Counted from the stretch's first letter, positions 9,000 to 17,861 are shown. The stretch is 64,000 nucleotides of DNA from Rhizobium sp. P40RR-XXII (GCF_012641405.1 NZ_JABAII010000008.1:291111-355110); one strand, 5' to 3'. Notes: generated by a model from the sequence alone, not told the origin. Made by a program: numbers and translations.

Positions 9000-10025
9000 A
9001 TGCTTGTTCAGCTGCAGTATCTGCGTGCCATCGCTGCACTCATGGTCGTCTATTTTCATTCGGTGCTGCAGGTGCCGAAGGTCGATCCCGGCTTCCAGAC
9101 GGTTTTCCATCTCTTCGGCGAGACCGGCGTCGACATATTCTTCGTGCTCAGCGGCTTCGTCATGTGGCTAACCACGGCCGGCCGCGAAATCCGCCCGCTG
9201 GATTTCTACCGACGCCGCATCCAGCGCATCGTCCCGCTCTATTGGCTGGCGACCCTGTTTGCGGCAAGCGTGGCGCTGGTGGCGCCGACCTTGCTGAAGT
9301 CGACAGTCTTCGATCTTCCGCACTTTATTGCTTCCCTCTTCTTCCTTCCCTGGCGCAATCCGGCCGATCCGACGCTGACCGTTCCCGTCGTCGTGCCGGG
9401 ATGGACGCTGAACTACGAGATGTTCTTCTATCTCGTCTTCGGCCTGCTGCTGCTCGTGCGCGAAAAATGGCGCTTTGCCGCGCTGTTTGCCGCGATGACC
9501 GCGATCATCATCGTCTGTCGCGTTCTCCCTGGCGATATGACCGCCGCCAAATTCTATAGCGATCCGATCATCTACGAATTTCTGGCGGGCGTGCTTCTCG
9601 CCAAGCTCTATCTCGACAAGATCCTCCTGCCGCAGGCCGTTGCCTGGCCGGCGCTGGTGATGGGATTCTCGTTCCTGCTCATCAACGAAACGCTCTGCGA
9701 CGCCAGCATGCGCGCCTACATGTGGGGCATCCCGGCCGTCGTTATCCTGTATTCGGCCGTCTCTATCGACTTCTCGAAGCTCCCGGTCATTGCCACGCTG
9801 AATTATCTGGGGGATGCCTCCTACAGCATCTATATCACCCACGCCTTCACGCTCGCATTGCTGCGTGTCGTTTGCGTCCACCTGAATTTCGACATTCTGG
9901 CAAATGCGCCGATCTTCGTCACCGGCTGCATCGTCTGCTCGGCGATCGGCGGCGCCATCGTCCACGAGCTGACGACACCCAGCCGCTGGCGAAAATGGAG
10001 AAGGAAGCGCGCAGTCGCCGCTTGA
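9000..10025 (+). CDS. Acyltransferase 3 family membrane protein (polysaccharide O-acetyl/succinyl transferase)
   Basis: 341 residues from ATG 9000, after a GAGGA site. The frame stays open far upstream, but those codons overlap the polymerase gene and are not real. The N-terminus LQYLRAIAALMVVYFH and GETGVDIFFVLSGFVMW are the signature of the acyltransferase 3 family, with the conserved histidine of the first helix and the RxxR-like DFYRRRIQRIVPLYW. About ten membrane helices follow. Such proteins transfer acetyl or succinyl groups to exported sugars. It is the last gene of the GH5-polymerase-acyltransferase set and has a basic C-terminal tail. Confidence 0.88.
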   Translation: MLVQLQYLRAIAALMVVYFHSVLQVPKVDPGFQTVFHLFGETGVDIFFVLSGFVMWLTTAGREIRPLDFYRRRIQRIVPLYWLATLFAASVALVAPTLLKSTVFDLPHFIASLFFLPWRNPADPTLTVPVVVPGWTLNYEMFFYLVFGLLLLVREKWRFAALFAAMTAIIIVCRVLPGDMTAAKFYSDPIIYEFLAGVLLAKLYLDKILLPQAVAWPALVMGFSFLLINETLCDASMRAYMWGIPAVVILYSAVSIDFSKLPVIATLNYLGDASYSIYITHAFTLALLRVVCVHLNFDILANAPIFVTGCIVCSAIGGAIVHELTTPSRWRKWRRKRAVAA

Positions 10026-10032
10026 TTGTCGT

Positions 10033-10066
10033 CCTATCAAATTCGCGTTCCCTATCAGATTCGCGT
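10033..10066. repeat. Short tandem direct repeat before purU
   Basis: CCTATCAAATTCGCGT (10033-10048) is repeated as CCTATCAGATTCGCGT (10051-10066), one mismatch in 16 and an 18-base period. It sits just after the acyltransferase stop and about 170 bases before purU, so it could be a regulator site for purU or a chance duplication. Confidence 0.4.
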
Positions 10067-10235
10067 CGTCTTCTCTCGGGACGACGGGGATACGCGGCTG
10101 GACGGCGCAATGGGAACGGAATTTTCCGCCGCCTGTCATAAGCTTTGCCCACGTTTGGATCGGGGACACTTTTCCCTGCCGGCTGATTGCGATAAGCGAG
10201 CGGCGAAGATTAAGCCGTTTTACGAGGGAAGAGAC

Positions 10236-11120
10236 ATGACGAGCTATGTACTGACAGTAGCGTGCAAGTCGACGCGCGGGATTGTGGCGGCGATCTCGAA
10301 TTATCTGGCCGAGCAGGGCTGCAACATCGTCGATTCCAGCCAGTTCGACGACCTCGATACCGGCATGTTCTTCATGCGCGTCTCCTTCATCTCCGAGGAA
10401 GGGGTGGGCGAAGCCGCCCTGGCGGAAGGCTTCAAGCCGATCGCGGCAAAGTTCGCCATGGTTTCAGATATCCACGATGCCAAGAAGCGCATGAAGGTGC
10501 TCTTGATGGTGTCGCGCTTCGGCCATTGCCTCAACGACCTGCTCTACCGCTGGAAGATCGGCGCATTGCCGATCGACATCGTCGGCGTCGTCTCCAACCA
10601 TTTCGACTACCAGAAAGTCGTCGTCAACCACGACATCCCCTTCCATCATATTCCGGTGACCAAGGCCAACAAGCCGGAGGCCGAAGCCAGGATCATGGAC
10701 GTGGTCGAGCAGACCGGCACCGAGCTGATCGTGCTGGCCCGCTACATGCAGATCCTGTCGGACTCGATGTGCCAGAAGATGTCGGGCCGCATCATCAACA
10801 TCCATCACTCCTTCCTGCCGTCCTTCAAGGGCGCCAATCCTTATAAGCAGGCCTATGAGCGCGGCGTGAAGCTGATCGGGGCGACGGCGCATTACGTCAC
10901 CGCCGATCTCGACGAGGGTCCGATCATCGAGCAGGACACGGCCCGCATCACGCATGCGCAGTCGGCCGAGGATTACGTCTCGATCGGCCGCGACGTCGAG
11001 AGCCAGGTGCTGGCCCGTGCCATCCACGCACATATCCACTTCCGCACCTTCCTCAACGGCAACCGCACCGTCGTCTTCCCGGCAAGCCCGGGATCATACG
11101 CCTCCGAAAGGATGGGATGA
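10236..11120 (+). CDS. purU: Formyltetrahydrofolate deformylase
   Basis: 294 residues from ATG 10236, preceded by GAGGGAAGAG. The frame is open further upstream to 10026 but without family similarity. An N-terminal ACT domain (residues 1-85, VLTVACKSTRGIVAAISNYL) is followed by a formyltransferase-type catalytic domain with RFGHCLNDLLYRW, ANKPEAEARI, the active-site INIHHSFLPSFKGANPY and ADLDEGPIIEQD (catalytic His and Asp). PurU hydrolyses 10-formyl-THF to THF and formate, balancing one-carbon pools and supplying formate for purine synthesis; its ACT domain senses glycine/methionine in E. coli. It appears to be transcribed alone. Confidence 0.95.
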   Translation: MTSYVLTVACKSTRGIVAAISNYLAEQGCNIVDSSQFDDLDTGMFFMRVSFISEEGVGEAALAEGFKPIAAKFAMVSDIHDAKKRMKVLLMVSRFGHCLNDLLYRWKIGALPIDIVGVVSNHFDYQKVVVNHDIPFHHIPVTKANKPEAEARIMDVVEQTGTELIVLARYMQILSDSMCQKMSGRIINIHHSFLPSFKGANPYKQAYERGVKLIGATAHYVTADLDEGPIIEQDTARITHAQSAEDYVSIGRDVESQVLARAIHAHIHFRTFLNGNRTVVFPASPGSYASERMG

Positions 11121-11170
11121 GGCGCGAGCGCGCAATCGCAGCTGGCTCCCTTTTCTTTTTACCCCGAAGC

Positions 11171-11199
11171 ACGATTTGATACCGCCGGTATCGAATCGT
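11171..11199. repeat. Inverted repeat between purU and the next gene
   Basis: Arms of 13 bases (11171-11183 and 11187-11199) with a three-base loop pair with a single G-T. There is no T run after it, so it is either a stem that stabilises or ends purU mRNA with help from Rho, or an operator for the gene at 11226. Confidence 0.5.
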
Positions 11200-11225
11200 T
11201 CCGGAGATCAAGGAGAAGAGAGGAC

Positions 11226-11777
11226 ATGTCATTCCATCGCCATGGAACGCTGCTGCTCGCGGCGTTTCTGCTATCTGCGCCGGCATCCCATGCCGAAACG
11301 GCGGAACAGGACCCTTCCAAGATTGATCTTGCCAAGCTGATCGAATGCACGACCTATGACGTACCGAGCTACAACGAATTTGCTATGTGGCTGACCGGGC
11401 CGGAAAGCGCCAAGGCGATGAAGCTGTTCGGCACCAGCGAGCTGCCGTCAGACAATCCCTTTCTGCGGGAATTCCAGCTTTCAGCGCCGGTGACCGTCTT
11501 CGGACGGCAGACTAACAGGGTTGCCTTCGCCTCTACCGGGCCACTCGCCGTGATCGACGAAGCCGATCCGCATCCCCTGGCGAAACAGCTCGGCGTGACG
11601 GCGGCGGTCGACCGGCCGAACAAGTTCCTCGGAGAAAGGGAAATCCTGTCGCGTAAGGACCAGCAGGAAAATTCCGATACCGTGCTGCACACCCGCATCT
11701 CATTGAACGTCTCGACCGATGAGGCTCATCCGGGCAAGACGTTGGCCGGTTGCAGCTATTCCATCGAGGTCGAGTAG
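11226..11777 (+). CDS. Exported hypothetical protein
   Basis: 183 residues. An AAGGAGAAGAG ribosome-binding site precedes ATG 11226. Residues 1-23 form a signal peptide (LLLAAFLLSAPASHAET). The mature part is acidic, with a lone cysteine near each end (IECTTYD and GCSYSIEVE) that might pair. I recognise no family or catalytic motif. Codon use matches the surrounding genes. It is flanked by purU and the kinase-aminotransferase fusion on the same strand, but gaps of more than 100 bases suggest separate transcription. Confidence 0.7.
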   Translation: MSFHRHGTLLLAAFLLSAPASHAETAEQDPSKIDLAKLIECTTYDVPSYNEFAMWLTGPESAKAMKLFGTSELPSDNPFLREFQLSAPVTVFGRQTNRVAFASTGPLAVIDEADPHPLAKQLGVTAAVDRPNKFLGEREILSRKDQQENSDTVLHTRISLNVSTDEAHPGKTLAGCSYSIEVE

Positions 11778-11912
11778 GCGATCATGCCTGGCCGGCTGCA
11801 TTCGGCGGCCTATCTTTCCGCTCATTGCGCGACCACCCTATCTGTTTTGGGTAATTTTCTTTAAGATGGAATGGTTTAGTGTCGATGCAAATGAACCGTC
11901 CGGGGGGATGCC

Positions 11913-14840
11913 ATGGCCGACGCCGCGCTTGTGAATCGTATGCAACTGCCGAGACCGGACGTGACGCCGGAGGAAGCAGCGGAAATCCTGTATGCGCATT
12001 ACGGCTTGAGCGGGACACTGACAGAACTCGGCAGCCAGCAGGACCGCAACTACCGCATCGATGCCGGCGACAATGCCTATGTGCTGAAGATTTGCCGGGC
12101 CGAATACGAGCTGGTCGAGCTCGAGGCGCAGAATGCCGCTATCCGCCACCTGCATGCCAAACCGGATTCTCCGCGTGTGCCCGAGATCGTGCCGGCGCTG
12201 AATGGCCGCGACATCCTGACCATCACCCTCCGAGAGCAGGATTATCTCGTCCGGCTGCTCGGCTTTCTACCCGGCCAGACGCTGACGCGGCGCAAGCATC
12301 TGCCGCCGGCTTCAGCCGCCGGCCTTGGCGCGCTGTCGGCCCGGCTTGCCCGCGATCTCGCCGATTTCGATCATCCCGGCCTTCACCGAAGCCTGCAATG
12401 GGACCTGCGCCGCGCAGGACCCGTGGCGGTTCAGCTCCTGTCGGCCATCACCGACCATGAAGCGCGCGACCGCATCGCCAAGGCGATGGTGGCCGCCGTC
12501 AAGCGCATCCAGCCGCTTGCCGGCGATCTACGCGTCCAGCCCGTGCATCACGACGTCACCGACGACAATGTCGTCAGCCATCCCGACACGCATGGGCAGC
12601 TTGTGCCTGACGGCGTCATCGATTTCGGCGATATCATTCAGGGCTGGCTGGTGGGCGATCTTGCTGTGACCTGCGCATCCCTGCTGCATCATGCCGAAGG
12701 CAACCCCTTCCATATCCTTCCCGCCATCAAGGCCTATCATGCCATTTATCCGCTGGAAGAGGTCGAGGCCAAGGCGCTGTGGCCGCTGATCGTTGCACGC
12801 GCCGTCATCCTCGCCGCCAGCACCGAACAGCAGCTCGCCATCGACCCGGACAATGACTATGTGCGCGGCAACCTGGATTTCGAACGCGAGATCTTCGATG
12901 TCGCGACCGGCGCGCAGCCGGACGTGATGGAAGCCGCAATCCTGCGGACGATCGGCTTCGGCGTCGCCCCGATCGCCACGGAAAGCTGGTCGCCGCTGTT
13001 GCCTGACATCGATCCCTCGCAGATCGCCGCGATCGATCTTTCCGTCACCGGGCCGGATTTCGCCGACGGCAACTGGCAAAAGCCCGACATGGATTGGCGG
13101 CTGCTTGCCCAGACGGCAATGACATCAGGCGCGGCGGCAACGCGCTACGGCGAATTCCGTCTCTCGCTCGCCGCTCCGCTCAACATAGCGCCGCCGCAGA
13201 GTTTCGCCCTGCATTGCGATATCTGCCTGCCGGCCGGCGCTACAGTTGCGGCCCCCTTTTCCGGCCTTCTGCAGCGGCAGGGGCACCACCTCGTGCTCGC
13301 CGGCGAAGACATCAGCCTTCATCTGGACGGCGTCGAAAGCGCTCTCGAGGATGGAGCTGCCATCGAACAGGGCGCGACGGTCGGCACGATCGGCAGCGAG
13401 GGTTCGGCGATCGGAGGATTGCGCGTGCAGCTTTGCCGCGTGCCCAATCTCGTACCGCCGCTTTTTGCGGCTGCGGATCAGGTGGATGGCTGGTCGGCAA
13501 TCTGCCCTTCGCCCGCAGCCCTTCTCAACGCCGCCAGCGAAGCGCAACGACCGGATGCGTCCGCACTGCTGTCATTGCGCGATGCCCGCTTCGCCAAGCC
13601 GCAGAAGCACTATTACGAGCTTCCGCCGCAGATCGAACGCGGCTGGCGCGAATTCCTGTTCGACACGCAGGGGCGCTGCTACCTCGACATGGTCAACAAC
13701 GTGACGATCCTTGGCCACGCTCATCCGCGGCTGACGGGGGCGATCGCGCAACAGTGGTCGCGGCTCAACACCAACTCCCGCTTCCATTATGCCGCCGTCG
13801 CCGAATTTTCCGAGCGGCTGGCGATGCTCGCTCCGGAAGGGCTCGACTGTGTCTTCCTCGTCAACAGCGGCTCGGAAGCAAACGATCTCGCGATCCGCCT
13901 CGCCTGGGCGCACACGGCCAAGAGGAACATGCTCTGCCTGCTGGAGGCCTATCACGGCTGGACTGTCGCGAGCGACGCGGTCTCCACCTCGATTGCCGAC
14001 AATCCGCAGGCGCTGACGACACGACCGGACTGGGTACATCCCGTCCTGTCGCCCAATACCTATCGCGGCCCATTCCGCGGCCCCGATTCCGCGCAAGGCT
14101 ACCTCAACGACGTCGAGGCAAAACTGAAAGCAATCGACGACAAGGGCGACGGCCTCGCCGGCTTCATCGCGGAATCGGTCTACGGCAATGCCGGCGGTAT
14201 CGCATTGCCGCATGGCTATCTTGCCGGCGTTTATGATGCCGTCCGGCAGCGCGGCGGCCTTTGCATCGCCGACGAAGTACAGGTTGGCTATGGGCGGCTA
14301 GGCGAGCACTTCTGGGGCTTCGAAACGCAAGGTGTCGTGCCTGATATCATCACCATTGCCAAGGGCATGGGCAACGGCCATCCGCTCGGCGCCGTCATTA
14401 CCCGTCGCGAGATTGCCGATTCGCTGGAGAAGGAAGGCTATTTCTTCTCCTCCGCCGGCGGCAGTCCGGTCAGCTGCATTGTCGGCCTGACCGTTCTCGA
14501 TGTCCTCAAGGACGAGAACCTGCAGGAAAACGTCCGCGTCGTCGGCGACCGGCTGAAGGCGGGGCTGATCGCTTTGATGGATCGTTTCCCGCTGATCGGC
14601 GCTGTCCACGGCACGGGGCTTTATCTCGGCGTGGAATTCGTCCGTGACAGGGAGGCACTGACGCCGGCCACGGAAGAAACGGCTGCGATCTGCGAGCGCC
14701 TGCTCGACCTCGGGGTCATCATGCAGCCGACCGGCGATCACCTGAATGTGTTGAAGATCAAGCCGCCGCTCTGCCTTGCGCCGGAAAGCGCCCATTTCTT
14801 CGTGAAAGCCCTCGAAACGGCGCTCGCAGACGGATTTTGA
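11913..14840 (+). CDS. Aminoglycoside-phosphotransferase-like kinase fused to a class III aminotransferase-fold PLP enzyme
   Basis: 975 residues in one uninterrupted frame with three parts. Residues 20-330 are an APH-type kinase: YVLKI (ATP lysine region), catalytic HHDVTDDNV at 212-220, and metal-binding IDFGD at 236-240. Residues 430-515 resemble an M23/lipoyl-like beta hairpin domain (VAAPFSGLLQRQG, GAAIEQGATVGTIGSEG) but with no HxH catalytic pair. Residues 555-975 are a class III aminotransferase fold with SGSEAND, the DEVQ aspartate at 787 and PLP lysine 817 in ITIAKGMGNGHPLG. Separate human proteins of these two kinds are hydroxylysine kinase and 5-phosphohydroxylysine phospho-lyase, so a coupled kinase/phospho-lyase acting on an amino alcohol is the best guess (inference). 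Start ATG 11913 follows a G-rich site. Confidence 0.88.
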   Translation: MADAALVNRMQLPRPDVTPEEAAEILYAHYGLSGTLTELGSQQDRNYRIDAGDNAYVLKICRAEYELVELEAQNAAIRHLHAKPDSPRVPEIVPALNGRDILTITLREQDYLVRLLGFLPGQTLTRRKHLPPASAAGLGALSARLARDLADFDHPGLHRSLQWDLRRAGPVAVQLLSAITDHEARDRIAKAMVAAVKRIQPLAGDLRVQPVHHDVTDDNVVSHPDTHGQLVPDGVIDFGDIIQGWLVGDLAVTCASLLHHAEGNPFHILPAIKAYHAIYPLEEVEAKALWPLIVARAVILAASTEQQLAIDPDNDYVRGNLDFEREIFDVATGAQPDVMEAAILRTIGFGVAPIATESWSPLLPDIDPSQIAAIDLSVTGPDFADGNWQKPDMDWRLLAQTAMTSGAAATRYGEFRLSLAAPLNIAPPQSFALHCDICLPAGATVAAPFSGLLQRQGHHLVLAGEDISLHLDGVESALEDGAAIEQGATVGTIGSEGSAIGGLRVQLCRVPNLVPPLFAAADQVDGWSAICPSPAALLNAASEAQRPDASALLSLRDARFAKPQKHYYELPPQIERGWREFLFDTQGRCYLDMVNNVTILGHAHPRLTGAIAQQWSRLNTNSRFHYAAVAEFSERLAMLAPEGLDCVFLVNSGSEANDLAIRLAWAHTAKRNMLCLLEAYHGWTVASDAVSTSIADNPQALTTRPDWVHPVLSPNTYRGPFRGPDSAQGYLNDVEAKLKAIDDKGDGLAGFIAESVYGNAGGIALPHGYLAGVYDAVRQRGGLCIADEVQVGYGRLGEHFWGFETQGVVPDIITIAKGMGNGHPLGAVITRREIADSLEKEGYFFSSAGGSPVSCIVGLTVLDVLKDENLQENVRVVGDRLKAGLIALMDRFPLIGAVHGTGLYLGVEFVRDREALTPATEETAAICERLLDLGVIMQPTGDHLNVLKIKPPLCLAPESAHFFVKALETALADGF

Positions 14841-15352
14841 TGCGCCCTGGGGCGCCGTTAACCATTGAGGTGTTTTAGTGGCGCGTGAATTTTAATGCCG
14901 CAGGGGCATTGTCGAATCTCGCGCCAGTTCCTATCTGTCTGTCGGTGATCGGCGAGCCATGCCGACACGGGTAGCAGTGCGAAGGCATTTAACACAACCT
15001 TCCCCGCAACCCGCCAGGCTCGGAATTTTATTTCCCTGATCGTCGATATTTTGACATCTTTCGGAATATGTTTCTGAAGATGAAATCACTATTATCCACT
15101 AATATAGTAGATAATAGTTCACCGGAACCGCGGTGCTCCGTCATCGGAGTTCCAGCAAGTACAACGCCAACTGAGGAAGTGACATGCTGAATATTAAAGT
15201 CATCGCTTCGATCCTTCGGCGGTCCGTGCTTGGCAATGACCGCTCGGGCGCACTCTCCCGCCCGCGCTGTCGAATGTGACGTTCGTCCTCCCACCGGAAT
15301 CAAACAGTCAATTCGCCATATCTGCGCGTGAGTGCGCAGTGGGAGTCTATTT
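14841..15352. other. Non-coding stretch with an AT-rich inverted repeat
   Basis: About 510 bases without a convincing gene. The only long frame (minus strand, 15028-15438) runs antisense across the next gene and has no family features. The stretch contains an AT-rich dyad, ACTATTATC (15088-15096) and GATAATAGT (15110-15118), in an otherwise GC-rich region. It probably holds the promoter of the 15353 gene. Confidence 0.5.
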
Positions 15353-15547
15353 ATGAAGAAGCAAGTTATCGAATACGCCGGCGTTCCCGTCGGCATCGTC
15401 GTTCCCGACCAGGATCGGCTCAAGTTTATCGCTGTCAAATATCATGTCCATGATCTGGACGAGCAGCGTTTCAGAAACGCGGACGAAGTGAAGCTTGCGA
15501 TCCGCGATCTCCTCTCCCGCCAGCAGGCCAAGCCGATCCATGTTTGA
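15353..15547 (+). CDS. Small conserved-type hypothetical protein
   Basis: 64 residues starting at ATG 15353, which follows a GGGAG site eight bases away. The sequence MKKQVIEYAGVPVGIVVPDQ then KYHVHDLDEQRF and a C-terminal amphipathic helix (ADEVKLAIRDLLSRQ) looks like a folded small alpha/beta protein, rich in charged residues and free of signal peptide or membrane segment. No function can be assigned. It is isolated, with a palindromic repeat element directly after it. Confidence 0.6.
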   Translation: MKKQVIEYAGVPVGIVVPDQDRLKFIAVKYHVHDLDEQRFRNADEVKLAIRDLLSRQQAKPIHV

Positions 15548-15588
15548 TGGATCGGCTCGCCTCCGCTTTTACCCAATCCAATCACCCG

Positions 15589-15743
15589 CCCTCGTGGTTC
15601 GAGACGGCCTTATGGGCCTCTTCACCGTGAGGGCTGGTCTTTCGCACCAAGCCGGCGCATAGGCTTTTCGCCGCATCTCTACATTCTCCCCGCCCTCATG
15701 GTGAGGCGCGCAGGCTGAAAGCCGGAGCCTCGAACCACGAGGG
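15589..15743. repeat. RIME-like palindromic intergenic element, copy 1
   Basis: A 155-base element bounded by perfect 15-base inverted ends (15589-15603 and 15729-15743). It contains further inner palindromes such as CCTCATGGTGAGG near 15694. A second copy with nearly the same ends lies at 26037-26194. The modular palindrome plan resembles the mosaic intergenic elements described in rhizobia; the family name is inference. Confidence 0.75.
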
Positions 15744-15834
15744 TCGGCCCCACACCTCCTCCCCACTCAGACAAACCCATCTTGTGTTTTCACCCTCTTT
15801 GCGGTCCTATCGCCATGACGACCTCGCGCATTGA

Positions 15835-16851
15835 ATGGCGAAGGATTTTTCATTGGCTGCTCATCTCAATCTTCTGACCGATGTCGAAGGCGTCGCCGTC
15901 GGTCATGCCACCGATCTCCCGCTTGGCTCCGGCGTCACCGCCATCATCTTCGATGAGCCGGCCGTTGCCTCCTGCACCGTTCTCGGCGGCGCTCCGGGCG
16001 GGCGGGATACGGCATTGCTGGACCCTGCGATGACGGTCGGCGCGGTGGATGGGCTCGTGCTTTCGGGCGGCTCGGCCTTCGGGCTCGATGCCGCCGGCGG
16101 CGTGCAGGCGGGCTTGAGGGAAGTCGGCCGCGGTCTCAAGGTCGGCGATGTGCTCGTGCCGATCGTACCAGAAGCAATCCTCTTCGACCTCATCAATGGC
16201 GGCAACAAGGATTGGGGGCTGCATTCGCCCTATCGCGACCTCGGCTATGCGGCCTTCAAGGCGGCCAGCAAAGGTTCCTTCGCGCTCGGCACCATCGGCG
16301 CCGGAACGGGCGCCACGACGGCGACGGCCAAGGGCGGGCTCGGTTCGGCGAGCGCCGTCAGCAGCAAGGGATACAGGATCGCCGCCATCGTCGCCGTCAA
16401 TGCGCTCGGCTCCGCCACTATCGGCGACGGCCCGCATTTCTGGGCGGCCCCCTTCGAGGAGAATGGCGAATTCGGCGGTCTCGGCATGCCGCAGGTGATC
16501 GATTCGCGCCTGCGTTTGAAGGGCACCAACATCACCGCCACGACCATCGGCGCTGTCGTCACCGATGCTCAACTGACCAAGGCGGAAGCGCATCGCCTGT
16601 CCATCTGCGCTCACGACGGCTTTGCCCGGGCGCTTTTGCCGACGCATCTGCCGCTGGACGGCGATACCGTCTTTGCCGCATCCACCGGCAGGCACGCCCG
16701 CGACGACATGCCAAGCTTCATGGAGCTTTGCCACCTCGCGACCATCGTCATGGCGCGCGCGATCGCTCGCGGCGTCTATGAGGCGACGGCGCTGCCGATC
16801 GAGGGCACGCAGCCCGCTTGGCGGGATCTTTTCGCCAATGCTGTTGCCTAG
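15835..16851 (+). CDS. P1 family peptidase (DmpA/NylC-like, family S58)
   Basis: 338 residues. Typical motifs are NLLTDVEGVAVGHATD at the N-terminus, VDGLVLSGGSAFGLDAAGGV (72-90), GTGATTATAKGGLGSAS (157-173) and ATTIGAVVTDA (235-245). The last resembles the self-cleavage segment of NylC-type members, where a threonine becomes the N-terminal nucleophile; the residue before it here is Ala rather than the usual Asn, so the exact cleavage site is unsure. Family members split off D-amino acids, beta-amino acids or open cyclic/oligo-amides. The LysR gene begins 15 bases downstream, and a peptide importer and amidase follow, pointing to use of an unusual peptide or amide. No signal peptide is seen. 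Confidence 0.87.
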   Translation: MAKDFSLAAHLNLLTDVEGVAVGHATDLPLGSGVTAIIFDEPAVASCTVLGGAPGGRDTALLDPAMTVGAVDGLVLSGGSAFGLDAAGGVQAGLREVGRGLKVGDVLVPIVPEAILFDLINGGNKDWGLHSPYRDLGYAAFKAASKGSFALGTIGAGTGATTATAKGGLGSASAVSSKGYRIAAIVAVNALGSATIGDGPHFWAAPFEENGEFGGLGMPQVIDSRLRLKGTNITATTIGAVVTDAQLTKAEAHRLSICAHDGFARALLPTHLPLDGDTVFAASTGRHARDDMPSFMELCHLATIVMARAIARGVYEATALPIEGTQPAWRDLFANAVA

Positions 16852-16866
16852 CCGGAGATTTCGCGC

Positions 16867-17784
16867 ATGCAGATCCGGGCGCTAATCTATTTCGATGAGC
16901 TGGTGCGCACCAGCTCGATGCGTCAGGCCGCCGAAAACCTGAATGTGGCGCCGACAGCCATCAGCCGCCAGATCGAGAATCTTGAACACCACTTCGGCAC
17001 GCAGCTGGTCGAGCGCAGTGCACGCGGTGTCAAGCTGACCGCCGCCGGCGAACTCTTGGCCGCCCGCGCCGGCCGGACACTGCGCGAACTCGAGCATGTG
17101 CACCAGCTGATCGAGGACCTGAAAGGCCTCCAGCGCGGCCGGGTCAGCATCTATGCCAGCGGCGCCGCCGTCGCCAACATCCTCGCGCCTGCGCTCGCCG
17201 AATTCAGCCTGCGCTATCCGAGGCTTCGCTTCGAGGTGACCATCACCAGTGCACGCGACGCCATCGAAGCCGTCAGCAATGCCGAAGCCGACATGGCGGT
17301 GACGCTGTTTGCGCCGCCGCTTTCCGGAACCAAGGTGCGCCTGCGCGCCGAACTCGTCTATGACGTGATTGCCGCCGCCTTGCATCCGCTGGCGGACGGC
17401 AATGAGGTCTCCGTTGCTGAAATCGCCATGCACGCGCTTGCCGTTCCCGACCGCGCTTTCGGCGCAAGACAAGCCTTCGACGCGCTGTTCGAGCGCGAGG
17501 GATTGACGCTCGATCCCGTGTTCGAGACCGGATCGCTGGAAATGCAGAAGGAGCTGGTTCTGCGTGGCGCTGCGATCACCATGCTGCCGGCGCTGACGGT
17601 GCAGCGGGAGATCGCGGCAGGCCAGCTTGTTGCCTTGCCCCTCGCTGATGGTAAGGGAGTGAGAACGCCGATCGATCTCTGCGTCGCGCCCGACCGTCAG
17701 CTTTCCTTTGCCGCCGGCAAACTGCTTGATTTCATCGAGCGCTTCATGCGCCAGCATCTGACTGCCAAGGGGAGGCAGGATTGA
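16867..17784 (+). CDS. LysR family transcriptional regulator
   Basis: 305 residues. The N-terminal winged helix is clear: MRQAAENLNVAPTAISRQIENLEHHFGTQLVERSARGVKLTAAG within residues 18-62, followed by the two-lobed effector domain (VSIYASGAAVANILAPALAEF onward). It lies 15 bases after the P1 peptidase stop and 155 bases before the binding-protein gene, so it probably regulates this utilisation cluster. Two inverted repeats in the gap before the binding-protein gene are candidate binding sites. Confidence 0.92.
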   Translation: MQIRALIYFDELVRTSSMRQAAENLNVAPTAISRQIENLEHHFGTQLVERSARGVKLTAAGELLAARAGRTLRELEHVHQLIEDLKGLQRGRVSIYASGAAVANILAPALAEFSLRYPRLRFEVTITSARDAIEAVSNAEADMAVTLFAPPLSGTKVRLRAELVYDVIAAALHPLADGNEVSVAEIAMHALAVPDRAFGARQAFDALFEREGLTLDPVFETGSLEMQKELVLRGAAITMLPALTVQREIAAGQLVALPLADGKGVRTPIDLCVAPDRQLSFAAGKLLDFIERFMRQHLTAKGRQD

Positions 17785-17811
17785 TCGAACCATCATCATT
17801 AAGGAAATCCA

Positions 17812-17861
17812 GTGTAGCGATATCGGCTACACCGAGCACACACTTTCGGAATTGTGTGTGC
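17812..17861. promoter_or_regulatory. Two adjacent inverted repeats upstream of the peptide importer
   Basis: GTGTAGC (17812-17818) and GCTACAC (17826-17832) are perfect arms around seven bases. Four bases on, GCACACAC (17836-17843) and GTGTGTGC (17854-17861) are perfect arms around ten bases. Both lie 80-130 bases before the binding-protein start, a good place for operators; one could instead end the LysR transcript. No T run follows either. Confidence 0.5.

Noticed and set aside
9168..10169. Minus-strand open frame of 333 codons
   Set aside because: Antisense to the acyltransferase gene; no hydrophobic or catalytic pattern.
15028..15438. Minus-strand open frame of 136 codons
   Set aside because: Overlaps the 15353-15547 gene in antisense, has no ribosome-binding site and no recognisable fold.
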